A stretch of DNA of 39,878 nucleotides from SFHK01 sp963618055 (GCA_963618055.1 CAVERI010000015.1:1-39878), one strand, 5' to 3'; positions 7,050-16,390 are shown, numbered from the stretch's first letter. The notes: generated from the letters alone by a model not told the origin. Translations and numbers: made by a program.

Positions 7050-8863
7050 TTGAACTCCACGTCTTCGCTCTGATGCAGCTCCCCGTCAAAATAGACGGAA
7101 ACGACATGCACGCCCTCTTCCTCGCTCTTCATTTCAAGATCCATGTGCTCGTCCGCGTTCACCGTGTCGTTGAATACCTCCTCCGTCTTGCCCGACGGCG
7201 TCGTCATCTCCACGCGCACGTTCATCTTCAGCGGCACAAACACCGTGTACTTCGCGTAATACACCGTGGGATTGGGCAGGGAAACGGTGATGTTCACCTT
7301 GCTTCCCCGCACGAGCGGCGTGCCCGCCTGCGGATATTGCGCGATTACGGTATCCGACGGATCGTCCATTGAGTAGCCGTTCGTTACGTCGCCCAGCTTC
7401 AGACCCACGCTGTTCAGCTGCATTTCCGCGTCGCTGCTCAGCTTTCCGATCAACTGCGGCGTGGAAATCTCCACGCTGTTGATTTTCAGCGTGATAATCT
7501 GCCCCGGCTGCGCCGTGCCGTCGTTCGGCTCCTGCGAAATAATCGTGTCCACCGGCTTATCGGAAACGACGACGTATTCCTCATTCAGCCGATCGAAGCC
7601 GCTCAGCGACAGCGTGCTGCGCGCGTCGGCCAGCGTCATGCCCTCGGTGTTCGGCAGTGCGACCGGCACGGAGCCTAAACTCACGTACATATCCACCTTA
7701 TCGCTTCGCCGCCCGCGCGTGCCCGTCTCCGGCTCCTGCATCACAACGTCCCCGGCCGCCACGTTGTCGTCGTAAATCTCAATCACGTTGGGCTCCAGCT
7801 CGTAGTTGCGCAGAATCTGCTCCGCCATTTCCTGCGTGTAGCCGGTCACGTTCGGAATGTCCACGCCGTACAGAATGTCCGAAATCTTCACCACGCCGAT
7901 GGATACAATCGCAAGCACCGTCAGGCAGGCAAGCATTGCCAGCAGCAGGTTTAATCCCTTCGAATGCAGATACTGTCTGAACGCACCCGGCGTGGAATCG
8001 CCGTTGTAGCCCTCGTCCAGACCGGCAATGAAGCCGCCGCCCGGCATGCGCAGCGCGCGCTTCAGATCGTGCGCCATCTCCGCCGCCGTCTGGTAGCGAT
8101 CCTCCGGCTTCTTTTCAAGCGCCTTCTGAACCACCTCGTCCAACCCGCGGGAAATATCCCTGTGATACGAGCGCATGCTGCGCGGCTTTTCCTTCACCTG
8201 CTTGAGCGCCACGGCAACCGCCGTTTCCCCGTCGAAGGGCACGGTTCCGGTCAGCATTTCATAGAGCACCACGCCCAGCGAATACAAATCGCTCTGCGCG
8301 TCCGCGTGCTCGCCGCTGGCCTGCTCGGGCGAGACATAGTGTACGGAGCCGAGCGCCGTCTTCGTGTCCGTAATCGTGCCCGTCGCCGCGTTCACCAGCC
8401 GCGCGATGCCGAAATCCGCCACCTTCACGACGCCCTTTTGATTGACGAGGATGTTCTGGGGCTTAATATCCCTGTGAATAATGTTGTTTTTATGGGCATG
8501 GTCGAGCGCCGCCAGAATCTTCAGCGCGTAGCGCACCGCCTTCGTCGGCGTGAGCCGCCCTTCCCTGCGGATGATGTCCTTGAGCGTGGAGCCGTCAACG
8601 TACTCCATGACGATATAGCGCATATCGCCGTCAATGCCCACGCCGTACATCTTCACGATGTTCTCATGCGACATCTTCGAGGCGGCAATCGCCTCGTGGT
8701 CGAACCGGCGCACAAATTCCCTGTCCGCCTCAAATTCGGGACGCAGAACCTTCAGCGCCACCTCGCACTTTTTGATTTCATCCCACGCGCGGTATACCAC
8801 GGCCATGCCGCCGGTTCCGATAATGCCCAGAATGCGATACCGGCCGGAGACGACTTTATTCAT
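7046..8863 (-). CDS. prkC: PASTA-domain Ser/Thr protein kinase
   Basis: A 605-residue membrane kinase that senses peptidoglycan fragments or lipid II and phosphorylates cell-wall, division and translation proteins. Kinase motifs are IGTGGMAVVY (P-loop), ALKVL (Lys), HRDIKPQNIL (catalytic loop), DFGIAR and GSVHYVSPEQASG (activation segment), spanning roughly residues 10-270. One membrane helix (LLLAMLACLTVLAIVSIGVV) lies near residue 310. Three PASTA repeats follow, starting at IPNVTG, ALPNTEG and STPQLIG. A further C-terminal domain of about 75 residues looks beta-rich. The start is ATG 8863, preceded by GAGAGGGGG inside the end of stp (8-base overlap); ATGs further upstream lie on or before that site. 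The paired phosphatase is directly upstream. Confidence 0.96.
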   Translation of the reverse strand: MNKVVSGRYRILGIIGTGGMAVVYRAWDEIKKCEVALKVLRPEFEADREFVRRFDHEAIAASKMSHENIVKMYGVGIDGDMRYIVMEYVDGSTLKDIIRREGRLTPTKAVRYALKILAALDHAHKNNIIHRDIKPQNILVNQKGVVKVADFGIARLVNAATGTITDTKTALGSVHYVSPEQASGEHADAQSDLYSLGVVLYEMLTGTVPFDGETAVAVALKQVKEKPRSMRSYHRDISRGLDEVVQKALEKKPEDRYQTAAEMAHDLKRALRMPGGGFIAGLDEGYNGDSTPGAFRQYLHSKGLNLLLAMLACLTVLAIVSIGVVKISDILYGVDIPNVTGYTQEMAEQILRNYELEPNVIEIYDDNVAAGDVVMQEPETGTRGRRSDKVDMYVSLGSVPVALPNTEGMTLADARSTLSLSGFDRLNEEYVVVSDKPVDTIISQEPNDGTAQPGQIITLKINSVEISTPQLIGKLSSDAEMQLNSVGLKLGDVTNGYSMDDPSDTVIAQYPQAGTPLVRGSKVNITVSLPNPTVYYAKYTVFVPLKMNVRVEMTTPSGKTEEVFNDTVNADEHMDLEMKSEEEGVHVVSVYFDGELHQSEDVEFK

Positions 8864-9581
8864 GGGCATCCCCCTCTCCGGCAATCAGCATCACCGTAAC
8901 ATTGTCCGCGCCGCCGCGCTGAAGCGCCGCGTTGATCAGCGCGCCCACCTGCTCATTTCGCGGGTTGGGCGCGTTCAGCGTCAGCTCCAGCTCCGCGTCG
9001 GACACGTAGCGCGTAAGCCCGTCCGTGCACAGAAGCCACACGTCGTCCGCCTGCACATCAAAGCGCGCAATGTCCGCCTCCACGCGCGGCCACGGGCCGA
9101 TGGAGCGCGTAATCACATTGCGCTGCGGATGGTTGAGCGCCATTTCCGGCGTAATCACGCCGCTTCTGACCAGCTCCTCCACATAGGAATGGTCGTTGGA
9201 CAGCCGCTCGATTTTTCCGTTTCGCAGGCGATAGGCGCGGCTGTCGCCCACATGACCCAGCAGCACGTCGTTTTCGCCGAACCACAGACCGGTCATCGTC
9301 GTACCCATGCCGCGCTTGGCGCTGTCGCGCTCGGACTCCAGATATACGTCCCGGTTGGCCTTATTGAACGCGTAGCGCAGTCTTTCGGGCGACGGAGTCT
9401 TTTCCTGCTGAAGGATCTCGGAAAAAATGCGCACAGCCATACGGCTGGCGATTTCCCCAGCGCGATGCCCGCCCATGCCATCGGCGACGGCCATATATTT
9501 CTGGCCGTCCACGGGCATGTAGTAGGAATCCTCGTTCAGCGTTCGCACACATCCGATGTTGGTCGCGCAGTATACCTTCAT
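8856..9581 (-). CDS. stp: PP2C-family Ser/Thr phosphatase, partner of PrkC
   Basis: A 241-residue cytoplasmic, metal-dependent PPM/PP2C phosphatase that reverses PrkC phosphorylation. Motifs are RTLNEDSYY near residue 14, ADGMGGHRAGEIAS (metal Asp and Gly pair), RNVITRSIG, LLCTDGLTRYV and GGADNVTVM, all in normal order; length is typical. The start is placed at ATG 9581 (MKVYCATN), 6 bases after GGAGG. An in-frame ATG at 9587 abuts the ribosome site, so it is less likely. The longer upstream frame has no coding support because it runs over rlmN. Gap to rlmN 2 bases; overlap with prkC 8 bases. Confidence 0.95.
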   Translation of the reverse strand: MKVYCATNIGCVRTLNEDSYYMPVDGQKYMAVADGMGGHRAGEIASRMAVRIFSEILQQEKTPSPERLRYAFNKANRDVYLESERDSAKRGMGTTMTGLWFGENDVLLGHVGDSRAYRLRNGKIERLSNDHSYVEELVRSGVITPEMALNHPQRNVITRSIGPWPRVEADIARFDVQADDVWLLCTDGLTRYVSDAELELTLNAPNPRNEQVGALINAALQRGGADNVTVMLIAGEGDAHE

Positions 9582-9583
9582 AG

Positions 9584-10639
9584 TCATCCTCCGTATGGTT
9601 CCTGTGAAAGACGGGAACGGCGCAGCTGCCCGCACGCGCCCTGAATATCGTCTCCCATTTCGCGGCGGCGCGTGACCGAAATATGCCTGTCCTCCAGCCG
9701 CCTCTGGAACGCCGAAATCATTTCCTCGGTCGGCCCCAGCAGGTTCCGCTCCTTCACATCGTTGAGCGGAATCAGGTTCACGTGGCATTGCATGCCGCGC
9801 AGCCTTGCCGCCAGCTCGTCCGCGCACGCGGGGTCGGCGTTCACGCCGCGCACCAGCGCGTATTCGAAAATCACGCGCCGCCCCGTCTTCTGAATGTACA
9901 GCCGGCAGGCAGCCAGAAGCTCGTCCATCGAATAGGCGTTGGCCACCGGCATCAGCTTCTTTCGCACCTCGTCGTTGGGCGCATGCAGCGAAACCGACAG
10001 CGTGACCGGCAGCCCCTCGTCCGCGAAGCGCTTCATGTTCGGCACCAGCCCGCAGGTGGACAGGGATACGTTCCGCAGCGAAAGCCCCAGCCCGCGCGGG
10101 TCGTTTAAAAGCCGCAGGAACTTGACCACGTTGTCGTAGTTGTCCATCGGCTCGCCGCTGCCCATCAGAACGATGTTATGTACGCGCGACCCCTCCGGCT
10201 CGATGCGCCGGTTCACGGCGATCACCTGCCCGAGCATCTCGCCCGGCGTGAGCGAGCGCACGCAGCCGTCCAGCGTGGACGCGCAGAACGCGCAGCCCAT
10301 CCGGCAGCCCACCTGCGTAGACAGGCACAGCGTGTCGCCGTAATGATAGCGCATGCGCACGCCCTCGATCAGGTTGCCGTCCGGCAGCTCGTACAGATAC
10401 TTCTCCGTGCCGTCCAGCTTGGAGGTGATGCTTTCGTGAATGGTCACGGGGTTGGCCATGCAGGTTTCCCGAAGCCGCTCGCGCAGCGCCTTTGAGAGAT
10501 TCGTCATCTCGTCAAAGTCCGCGCCGCGCTTCAGCCACTCGAAAACCTGCTTCGCCCGGAATTTTCCCTCGCCCATCGCCGTAATCAGGCTTTCCAGCTC
10601 CTCATAGCTCAGGCTCAGCAGTTCGTTTTTCTCACTCAT
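9584..10639 (-). CDS. rlmN: Dual-specificity 23S rRNA/tRNA adenine-C2 methyltransferase RlmN
   Basis: A 351-residue radical-SAM enzyme that methylates A2503 of 23S rRNA and A37 of some tRNAs. The iron-sulfur motif CRMGCAFC (C-x3-C-x2-C) lies near residue 113, MGSGEPMDNYDNV is the GGEP-like SAM motif, and VSLSTCGLVP and SLHAPND follow in the usual order. The C-terminal GDDIQGACGQL holds the second catalytic cysteine. Length and order are normal. The ATG at 10639 overlaps the rsmB stop (TGATG); a GTG one codon upstream is possible. It is translationally coupled to rsmB, as in Bacillus, in a block of ribosome-modifying genes. Confidence 0.96.
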   Translation of the reverse strand: MSEKNELLSLSYEELESLITAMGEGKFRAKQVFEWLKRGADFDEMTNLSKALRERLRETCMANPVTIHESITSKLDGTEKYLYELPDGNLIEGVRMRYHYGDTLCLSTQVGCRMGCAFCASTLDGCVRSLTPGEMLGQVIAVNRRIEPEGSRVHNIVLMGSGEPMDNYDNVVKFLRLLNDPRGLGLSLRNVSLSTCGLVPNMKRFADEGLPVTLSVSLHAPNDEVRKKLMPVANAYSMDELLAACRLYIQKTGRRVIFEYALVRGVNADPACADELAARLRGMQCHVNLIPLNDVKERNLLGPTEEMISAFQRRLEDRHISVTRRREMGDDIQGACGQLRRSRLSQEPYGG

Positions 10640-12711
10640 CACAGACTCACGCGCCTCATGCGCGCAATGAAAAATCCTTCCACGCCGTCCCGGCAGGGCA
10701 AAAGCGCCAGCATGCCGTTATGGAAGCGCAGCTTCAGCTTGTCCGGAACCCACGCGTCGCCCTCGTCCATCTTGAACTCCGGATGGTTCAGCAGGAATTC
10801 CTCCACCTGCTTCTCGTTTTCCTCCGGCAGGATCGAGCAGGTGGAATACACCAGCAGACCGCCCACCTTCACATAGAACGAGCAGGCGTCCAGAATCTTC
10901 TTCTGCTCCACCTTCAGCGACTCGATGCTTTCGTCGGTCACGCGATATTTCAGATCGGGCTTGTCCGTCATTACGCCCAGCCCCGAGCAGGGCGCGTCGA
11001 CGAGCACCGCGTCCATCTGGCACTCCAAGTCCTCCCGGCGCACGGATGCGTCGCGCTCGGCGGGACGAAGGTTATCCAGATGCAGCCGTTTGCCCGCGGC
11101 CTTGATCAGCTGCACGCGATGCTCGTGCAGATCCCACGCGTGCACGCGGCCGGTGCCGCGCATCATCTCGCACATCAGCGCAGCCTTGCCGCCAGGCGCC
11201 GCGCATGCGTCCAGCACCGTCATGCCCGGGCGCGGCTCCACGGCGCGCGCCGCCAGCATCGAGCTTTCGCCCTGCACGGAGAACTCGCCGGAATAATAAT
11301 CCGGGTCGTTCGCCAGATTGCCCGCCTGCTCCACCAGATACGCGCCGGGCACGGTGCCTTTGCGCCAGTGCCAGCCGCGGCGGGTCATAAACGCCTCAAA
11401 CGCCGCGTCGTCCATGCGCATCATGTTCGCGCGCACGGTTTCCAGCCTTTCCGCGGGACGGAAGGACACGATCTCCGCCGCGGTTTCAAAGCCGTAGGCG
11501 TCGATCAGCCGCTGAACGATCTTCTCCGGCACCGAATATTTGACGGACAGATACGCGATCGGTTCCGTCTCGGTATCCGGGTAATGGATTTCATCGGCCT
11601 CGATGGCGCGCAGAAGCGAGCGGAGCACGCCGTTCACAAAGCCCGCCGCCTCCTCGCGGCCAAACGCGCGCGTCTGCTTCACGGCCTCGTCCACGGCGGC
11701 ATGCGCCGGAATGCGATCCATAAACAGAATCTGCGCGCAGGCGATGTGCAGAATGTCCTCCACCACCGGCTCGGGCTTCGTCTTCATGAAGTCCTTCAGC
11801 ACATACTGAATGTTCAGCCGGTTTTCAACCGCCGCGTAGAAGATGGATGTAGCCAGCCTTCTGTCCTCGCCGGACAGCTTCGCTTCGCGCAGACGCTTAT
11901 CCAGCGCCAGCGCGGCATACGCGTCCACGCGGTTCACATCGGCCAGCGCGTTCAGCGCCACGCGGCGCGCGTCCAGCACGGACGCGGGACGCTTCTGGGG
12001 TTCCTGCTCGACCGGGCGTTCAGAAGCCACGCCGTTTGCCTCTGCCGGTCTTTCCACGAAAGGGCGCTTCACGTCGCTCTGCGGACGGAAGGGCTTGTCG
12101 CCGTTGATGCGCTCGCCATACGGACGGCGCTCGCCGAAGGGCTTGCGCTCACCGTAAGGCTTCTTTTCGCCATACGGCTTATCGCCAAAGGGCTTTTTCT
12201 CGCCATAAGGCTTCTTTTCGCCGTAAGGCTTATTGCCGAAGCTCTTCTTCTCGCCGTAGGGCTTGCGCTCGCCGTAGGGCTTCTTTTCGCCGTAAGGCTT
12301 GTCGCCGAAGCTCTTCTTCTCGCCGTAGGGCTTGTCGCCGAAGCTCTTCTTCTCGCCGAAGGGCTTGCGCTCGCCGTAAGGCTTCTTTTCACCATAAGGC
12401 TTATCGCCGAAGCTCTTTTTTTCGCCGTAGGGCTTGTGCTCGCCGTAGGGCTTCTTTTCGCCATACGGCTTATCGCCGAAGCTCTTCTTCTCGCTGTAAG
12501 GCTTGTGCTCGCCATACGGCTTATCGCCGAAGCTCTTTTTCTCGCCATACGGTTTCTCGCCAAACGACTTTTTCTCGCCGAAGCCCTTTTTCTCGCCGTA
12601 GGGCTTTTTATCGCCGAACGCCTTCGCGCCGTAGGGCTTCTTTTCGCCATAGGGCTTCCGGTCGCCGCGTTTCTTTTCGTCAAAGCGCTTTCCGCTGTTC
12701 TTCTTATCCAT
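10639..12711 (-). CDS. rsmB: 16S rRNA m5C967 methyltransferase RsmB with giant repetitive N-terminal extension
   Basis: The 690-residue product has two parts. Residues about 241-690 are an ordinary RsmB: a NusB-like RNA-binding domain (RRVALNALADV onward), the SAM site VLDACAAPGGKAALM, DAPCSGLGVM with a catalytic cysteine, and YSTCSILPEEN with the second cysteine; this alone is the usual family length. Residues 1-203 are a charged low-complexity tail of about 32 units of the form [P/S]-[Y/F]-G-[E/D]-[K/R]-K, and residues 204-240 are a Pro/Glu-rich linker. The tail should be disordered, strongly basic and aromatic, suitable for RNA or ribosome binding; that function is inference. The start ATG 12711 shares a base with the fmt stop (TAATG). 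No internal start near residue 240 is needed to explain the frame. Confidence 0.93.
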   Translation of the reverse strand: MDKKNSGKRFDEKKRGDRKPYGEKKPYGAKAFGDKKPYGEKKGFGEKKSFGEKPYGEKKSFGDKPYGEHKPYSEKKSFGDKPYGEKKPYGEHKPYGEKKSFGDKPYGEKKPYGERKPFGEKKSFGDKPYGEKKSFGDKPYGEKKPYGERKPYGEKKSFGNKPYGEKKPYGEKKPFGDKPYGEKKPYGERKPFGERRPYGERINGDKPFRPQSDVKRPFVERPAEANGVASERPVEQEPQKRPASVLDARRVALNALADVNRVDAYAALALDKRLREAKLSGEDRRLATSIFYAAVENRLNIQYVLKDFMKTKPEPVVEDILHIACAQILFMDRIPAHAAVDEAVKQTRAFGREEAAGFVNGVLRSLLRAIEADEIHYPDTETEPIAYLSVKYSVPEKIVQRLIDAYGFETAAEIVSFRPAERLETVRANMMRMDDAAFEAFMTRRGWHWRKGTVPGAYLVEQAGNLANDPDYYSGEFSVQGESSMLAARAVEPRPGMTVLDACAAPGGKAALMCEMMRGTGRVHAWDLHEHRVQLIKAAGKRLHLDNLRPAERDASVRREDLECQMDAVLVDAPCSGLGVMTDKPDLKYRVTDESIESLKVEQKKILDACSFYVKVGGLLVYSTCSILPEENEKQVEEFLLNHPEFKMDEGDAWVPDKLKLRFHNGMLALLPCRDGVEGFFIARMRRVSL
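12102..12660 (-). repeat. In-frame degenerate 15-21 base tandem repeat inside rsmB
   Basis: The plus strand shows repeated blocks such as GCCGTAGGGCTTCTTTTC and GCCGAAGCTCTTCTTCTC. Unit lengths are 15, 18 or 21 bases, always multiples of three. Translated on the minus strand they give KPYGEKK, KSFGDK, KPYGERK and relatives. Wobble positions vary (GGC/GGT, AAG/AAA) while the residues stay the same, which indicates selection on the protein rather than a recent DNA duplication. Such an array is still prone to slippage and to assembly collapse. Confidence 0.9.
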
Positions 12712-13655
12712 TATTCCTCACCAAACCTCGTTCCAATTTCGATTTTTCTGCCGGAGAGATAGGTTTTCGCGCTCATTCGCTTGGCGTTGGGTGCCTGCAT
12801 CTCAAGGATTTCCAGCGCCGTGCCGCTTCCGCAGGCCACGAACAGACCCTCCTTCGCGCTCGCGCGAATCACCGTGCCGGGCTTTTGGTCGGTTTCCGCG
12901 TCGGCCAACTTCGCCAGCCAGATTTTGAGCGTGCCGCCGTCCACGGCCGTATACGCGCCGGGCCACGGATTCACGCCGCGCACAAGATTCGCAATCGTCC
13001 GCGCGTCCCGCGTCCAGTCGATTTTGCCAAGCTCCTTCGTCAGAAGCGGCTCATAGCTCATTTCGGCCTCGTTCTGCTTCACGGGCGTGATTTCGCCCGC
13101 GGCATAGCGGCGAATGGTTTCGACCAGCAGCTCCGCGCCGACCCGCGCCAGACGCTCGGTCAGCTCGCCCGCCGTCTCGTTTTCGCCGATTTCAACTTCC
13201 TTTTTTAAGAGCATGTCGCCCGTGTCAAGCCCCGCGTCGGTCAGCATTGTGGTAACGCCGGTCACCCTTTCGCCCTGAATCAGGCACCAGTTGATTGGCG
13301 CCGCACCGCGGTGGCGGGGAAGCAGCGACGCGTGCACGTTGATCGTGCCCATGCGCGGCACCTCCAGCAGCTTTTTGCTGAGAATCTGCCCGAACGCCGC
13401 CGTGACCACAAGGTCGGGCTTCAGCGCGCGCATCGCGTCCAGACCCTCCTGCCTGCGCACGCGCTCGAACTGGAGCACGTTCAGGCCGTTTTCCAGCGCC
13501 TCGCGCTTGACCGGCGGCATTTCCAGCTTATGGCCGCGCCCGACGGGACGATCCGGCTGCGTGAACACGCCGACGATTTCCACCTCATCCATGCCCTCCA
13601 GCGCCCGCAGGGACGGCACAGCGAAGTCGGGCGTGCCCATGAACACCACGCGCAT
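12711..13655 (-). CDS. fmt: Methionyl-tRNA formyltransferase
   Basis: A 314-residue enzyme that formylates Met-tRNAi with 10-formyl-THF. The N-terminus MRVVFMGTPDFAVPSLRAL, the VGVFTQPDRPVGRG stretch and the active-site region INVHASLLPRHRGAAPINW (Asn, His) are diagnostic. MLTDAGLDTGDML follows, and the C-terminal tRNA-binding domain starts near residue 205. The start chosen is the ATG at 13655, two bases after the end of def. The frame is open upstream but overlaps def without family similarity. The def-fmt-rsmB order is conserved. Confidence 0.96.
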   Translation of the reverse strand: MRVVFMGTPDFAVPSLRALEGMDEVEIVGVFTQPDRPVGRGHKLEMPPVKREALENGLNVLQFERVRRQEGLDAMRALKPDLVVTAAFGQILSKKLLEVPRMGTINVHASLLPRHRGAAPINWCLIQGERVTGVTTMLTDAGLDTGDMLLKKEVEIGENETAGELTERLARVGAELLVETIRRYAAGEITPVKQNEAEMSYEPLLTKELGKIDWTRDARTIANLVRGVNPWPGAYTAVDGGTLKIWLAKLADAETDQKPGTVIRASAKEGLFVACGSGTALEILEMQAPNAKRMSAKTYLSGRKIEIGTRFGEE

Positions 13656-13657
13656 GG

Positions 13658-14134
13658 TTACACGTCCTCCCTGTCGGTCACGTCCTCGATCATCTTGTCG
13701 GTATACAGGATGCCGTCCAGATGGTCGATTTCGTGGCACAGCGCCATTGCCAGAAAGCCGGTTCCCACGACTTCGATCATCTGCCCCTTTTTGTTCAGCG
13801 CGTGCACGACCACGCGCTCCGGGCGCTCCACCGTGCACCGGCGGCCGGGAATGCTCAGGCAGCCCTCGGGGTTGACCATGCTGCCCTCAGTCTCGACGAT
13901 CTCCGGGTTGATCAGCTGCAAAAGCTCGCGCCCGCGCTTTTCGCCCACATCGATCACGACCATCCGGCGCAGAACGCCCACCTGCGGCGCGGCCAGACCC
14001 GCGCCGTCGTTGGCGTACATGGTCTCGGCCATGTCGTCCAGCAGCTGCTTGGTGCGCTTGTCGATTTCCTGCACCGGACGGCTGATCTTGCGGAGCGTTT
14101 CGTCGCCCTCTTTCAGAATTCTGCGAATTGCCAT
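13658..14134 (-). CDS. def: Peptide deformylase
   Basis: A 158-residue metalloenzyme that removes the N-formyl group from nascent proteins. All three signature motifs are present: GAGLAAPQVG near residue 43, EGCLSIPG (metal Cys) near 90, and HEIDHLDG (metal His pair and catalytic Glu) near 135. It opens with the common MAIRRILKEGDETLRKIS. Length is typical of Clostridia type deformylases. It lies 24 bases after priA and 2 bases before fmt, so formylation and deformylation are made together. Confidence 0.97.
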   Translation of the reverse strand: MAIRRILKEGDETLRKISRPVQEIDKRTKQLLDDMAETMYANDGAGLAAPQVGVLRRMVVIDVGEKRGRELLQLINPEIVETEGSMVNPEGCLSIPGRRCTVERPERVVVHALNKKGQMIEVVGTGFLAMALCHEIDHLDGILYTDKMIEDVTDREDV

Positions 14135-14158
14135 ATTCTCTCCTCCAACGGTGGTGCC

Positions 14159-16390
14159 TTAAATCATATTTGCCGGATTGACTTCCATTTCAATCCGCGC
14201 GCCCGGCGCACCGGTCTCCGCCAGCTTTTCCATCTCGGCGGTAACGCGCTCCACTTCGCCGCGCGCGTACATCTTTACGTATACCTGCCAGCGCGTTTCC
14301 CCGCGCAGCTTTTTAATCGGCGCCTCGGCGGCATGAATCAGAAGCACGCCCTCCATAAGCCCCTCATCCGTGAGCGCTTCTGTCAGCTTCTGCTCCAGCG
14401 CCATCGCCGTGAGCGCCGGTATGCGCTCGTCCTTCGACAGCACCACCAGCCGCGCCAGCACCGTGTACGGCGGATACAGCGCGCGCCTGCGATAGCCCGC
14501 CTCGGTATGGTAAAACGCGCGATAGTCCTGCTTTACCGCGCAGCGAATGGCGTAATGATCCGGCGTGTAGGTCTGAATGACCACCCGTCCGGGGCTGTCC
14601 GCGCGCCCGGCGCGCCCCGCCACCTGCGTGATCAGCTGAAACGTCCGCTCGGCGCTTCGGTAATCCGGCAGGTTCAGCGTCGTGTCCGCCGCGACCACGC
14701 CCACCAGCGTCACGTTCGGGAAATCCAGCCCCTTGGCGATCATCTGCGTGCCCACCATTACGCGGGTTTCGCCCTTGCGGAACGCCTCCAGAATCTTCAG
14801 GTGCCCGTCCTTCCCCTGCGTGGTGTCCACGTCCATCCGCGCCACGGGAACGCCGGGGAGCAGCTTTCGAACCTCCTCCTCCACCCGCTGCGTGCCCGCG
14901 CCGAAATACTTGATGAACGAGCTGCCGCATTCCGGGCAGGTTGTGGGCGGCTCCTTGCTCTGCCCACAGTAGTGGCAGTGCATGCGCCCATCGGACTGAT
15001 GATACGTCATTGCCACGTCGCAGAACGCGCATTTTTCCACGTGCCCGCACGCCCGGCAGGATACAAAGGTGGAATGCCCGCGCCGGTTGATGAACAGCAT
15101 TGCCTGCTTTCCGCTTTCCGCGCAGGCGCGAAGCTCCTTTACCAGCTCCGCCGAGAAGATGCCGTGGTTGCCCATTTCCAGCTCGCGCCGCATGTCCACC
15201 ACGCGGCATTCGGGCATTTGCCGGCCGAGCACGCGCTCCGTCAGCTCCAGAAGCGTCAGCCGGTTCTGCGGCTTCACGCCCGGCATCACGCGCATATAGC
15301 TCGCAATGGACGGCGTGGCGCTGCCTAAAACGAGCACACCCCCGTTCGTCTCGCACCGATGCCACGCGATTTCGCGCGCGTCGTAGCGCGGGCGCTTCTC
15401 GCTCTGATACGCGCCCTCGTGCTCCTCGTCCACGATCACCGCGCCCAGCCTCTCCACCGGCGCGAACACCGCCGACCGCGCGCCGATCACCACGCGCGCC
15501 TCGCCGCGCCGGATGCGCTCCCATTCGTCGAAGCGCTCCCCGGCCGACAGACGGGAATGAATCACTGCCGCGTCCGCGCCGAAGCGGGCATGAAACCAGC
15601 CGACCATCTGCGGCGTGAGCGCGATTTCGGGAACCAGCACAATCGCGCCCTTCCCGTCCGCCAGCACCGCGCGAATCAGGTGGATGTACACCTCCGTCTT
15701 TCCGCTGCCGGTCACGCCGTGCAGCAGAAAGCGCCCTCCGCCGGAGTGCAGCGCTGAAATCATCTCGTCCGCCGCGCGCTGCTGACCCGGCATCAGCGCC
15801 GGATCCTCGTGGGAACGCCCGCCGTCGTCCACGCGCGGCGCGCGGCGCTCGCGCGCTTCACTGAGCGTAAGCACGCCTTTTTTCGCCATTGCCTGAATGG
15901 CCGCCGCCGCGCCGGGCACCATCTGCGCCAGATACGCCGTAGGCTTCGCCCCGCTCGCCAGATGCGGCAGAAGCTCAAGCTGCTTCGGCGCGCGGGCGCA
16001 GGCCTTCGCCGCCTCATCCACCGGCATCGAAAGCGCCGCCACGCGCACGTTCTTCTCCTTCACGCGCGCGCCGCGCATTTCGGATGGAATCATCAGCCGC
16101 AGCGCGTCGACAAACAGGCAGTTATAGCGCTTTTTCATCCATTCGGCCAGCTCGATCAGCTCGGGCAGGATTGCGCCCGCGGCCGCCACGCCCTTCAGCG
16201 GGCGAATGCGGCTTTCGTCCATGCCCGGCTCGTCCTTTATGGAAACGGCGAAGCCCTCCAGCGTCCTTGGCCCGAACGGCGCGGACACCATGTCGCCGAC
16301 GGAAACCGGCATGCCCTCCGGAACGCGATAGGTAAACCGCCTGTCCACCGCGTCGGCGGCCAGATCGACTACGACCTCTGCGAACGGCAT
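14159..16390 (-). CDS. priA: Primosomal replication-restart helicase PriA
   Basis: A 743-residue superfamily 2, 3'-5' helicase that reloads the replisome at stalled forks. The N-terminal DNA-binding part (AEVVVDLAADAVDRRFTY) is followed by Walker A GVTGSGKTEVY near residue 218, Walker B VDEEHEGAY, and a zinc-binding insert with paired cysteines in CRACGHVEKCAFCDVAM and CHYCGQ...CPECG. Then come the helicase motifs GTQMIAKGLDFPNV and TQVAGRAGR, and a C-terminal domain. All functional elements look intact. The start overlaps coaBC by 22 bases, the deepest overlap in the block, as is common for this pair. Confidence 0.96.
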   Translation of the reverse strand: MPFAEVVVDLAADAVDRRFTYRVPEGMPVSVGDMVSAPFGPRTLEGFAVSIKDEPGMDESRIRPLKGVAAAGAILPELIELAEWMKKRYNCLFVDALRLMIPSEMRGARVKEKNVRVAALSMPVDEAAKACARAPKQLELLPHLASGAKPTAYLAQMVPGAAAAIQAMAKKGVLTLSEARERRAPRVDDGGRSHEDPALMPGQQRAADEMISALHSGGGRFLLHGVTGSGKTEVYIHLIRAVLADGKGAIVLVPEIALTPQMVGWFHARFGADAAVIHSRLSAGERFDEWERIRRGEARVVIGARSAVFAPVERLGAVIVDEEHEGAYQSEKRPRYDAREIAWHRCETNGGVLVLGSATPSIASYMRVMPGVKPQNRLTLLELTERVLGRQMPECRVVDMRRELEMGNHGIFSAELVKELRACAESGKQAMLFINRRGHSTFVSCRACGHVEKCAFCDVAMTYHQSDGRMHCHYCGQSKEPPTTCPECGSSFIKYFGAGTQRVEEEVRKLLPGVPVARMDVDTTQGKDGHLKILEAFRKGETRVMVGTQMIAKGLDFPNVTLVGVVAADTTLNLPDYRSAERTFQLITQVAGRAGRADSPGRVVIQTYTPDHYAIRCAVKQDYRAFYHTEAGYRRRALYPPYTVLARLVVLSKDERIPALTAMALEQKLTEALTDEGLMEGVLLIHAAEAPIKKLRGETRWQVYVKMYARGEVERVTAEMEKLAETGAPGARIEMEVNPANMI

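Noticed and set aside
12102..12660. Tandem repeats considered as a CRISPR array or DNA-level satellite
   Set aside because: No unique spacers; unit lengths are multiples of three, in frame with rsmB, and vary at synonymous positions.
10720..12762. A 680-codon plus-strand frame opposite rsmB
   Set aside because: It is the antisense shadow of a GC-rich gene whose repeats keep the reverse frame open. The translation is Leu/Ala/Val-rich nonsense, while the minus strand gives a full RsmB with intact motifs.
13721..15328. A 535-codon plus-strand frame opposite def and priA
   Set aside because: It spans two real genes with intact motifs on the other strand, is His/Arg-rich and has no ribosome site or known domain.
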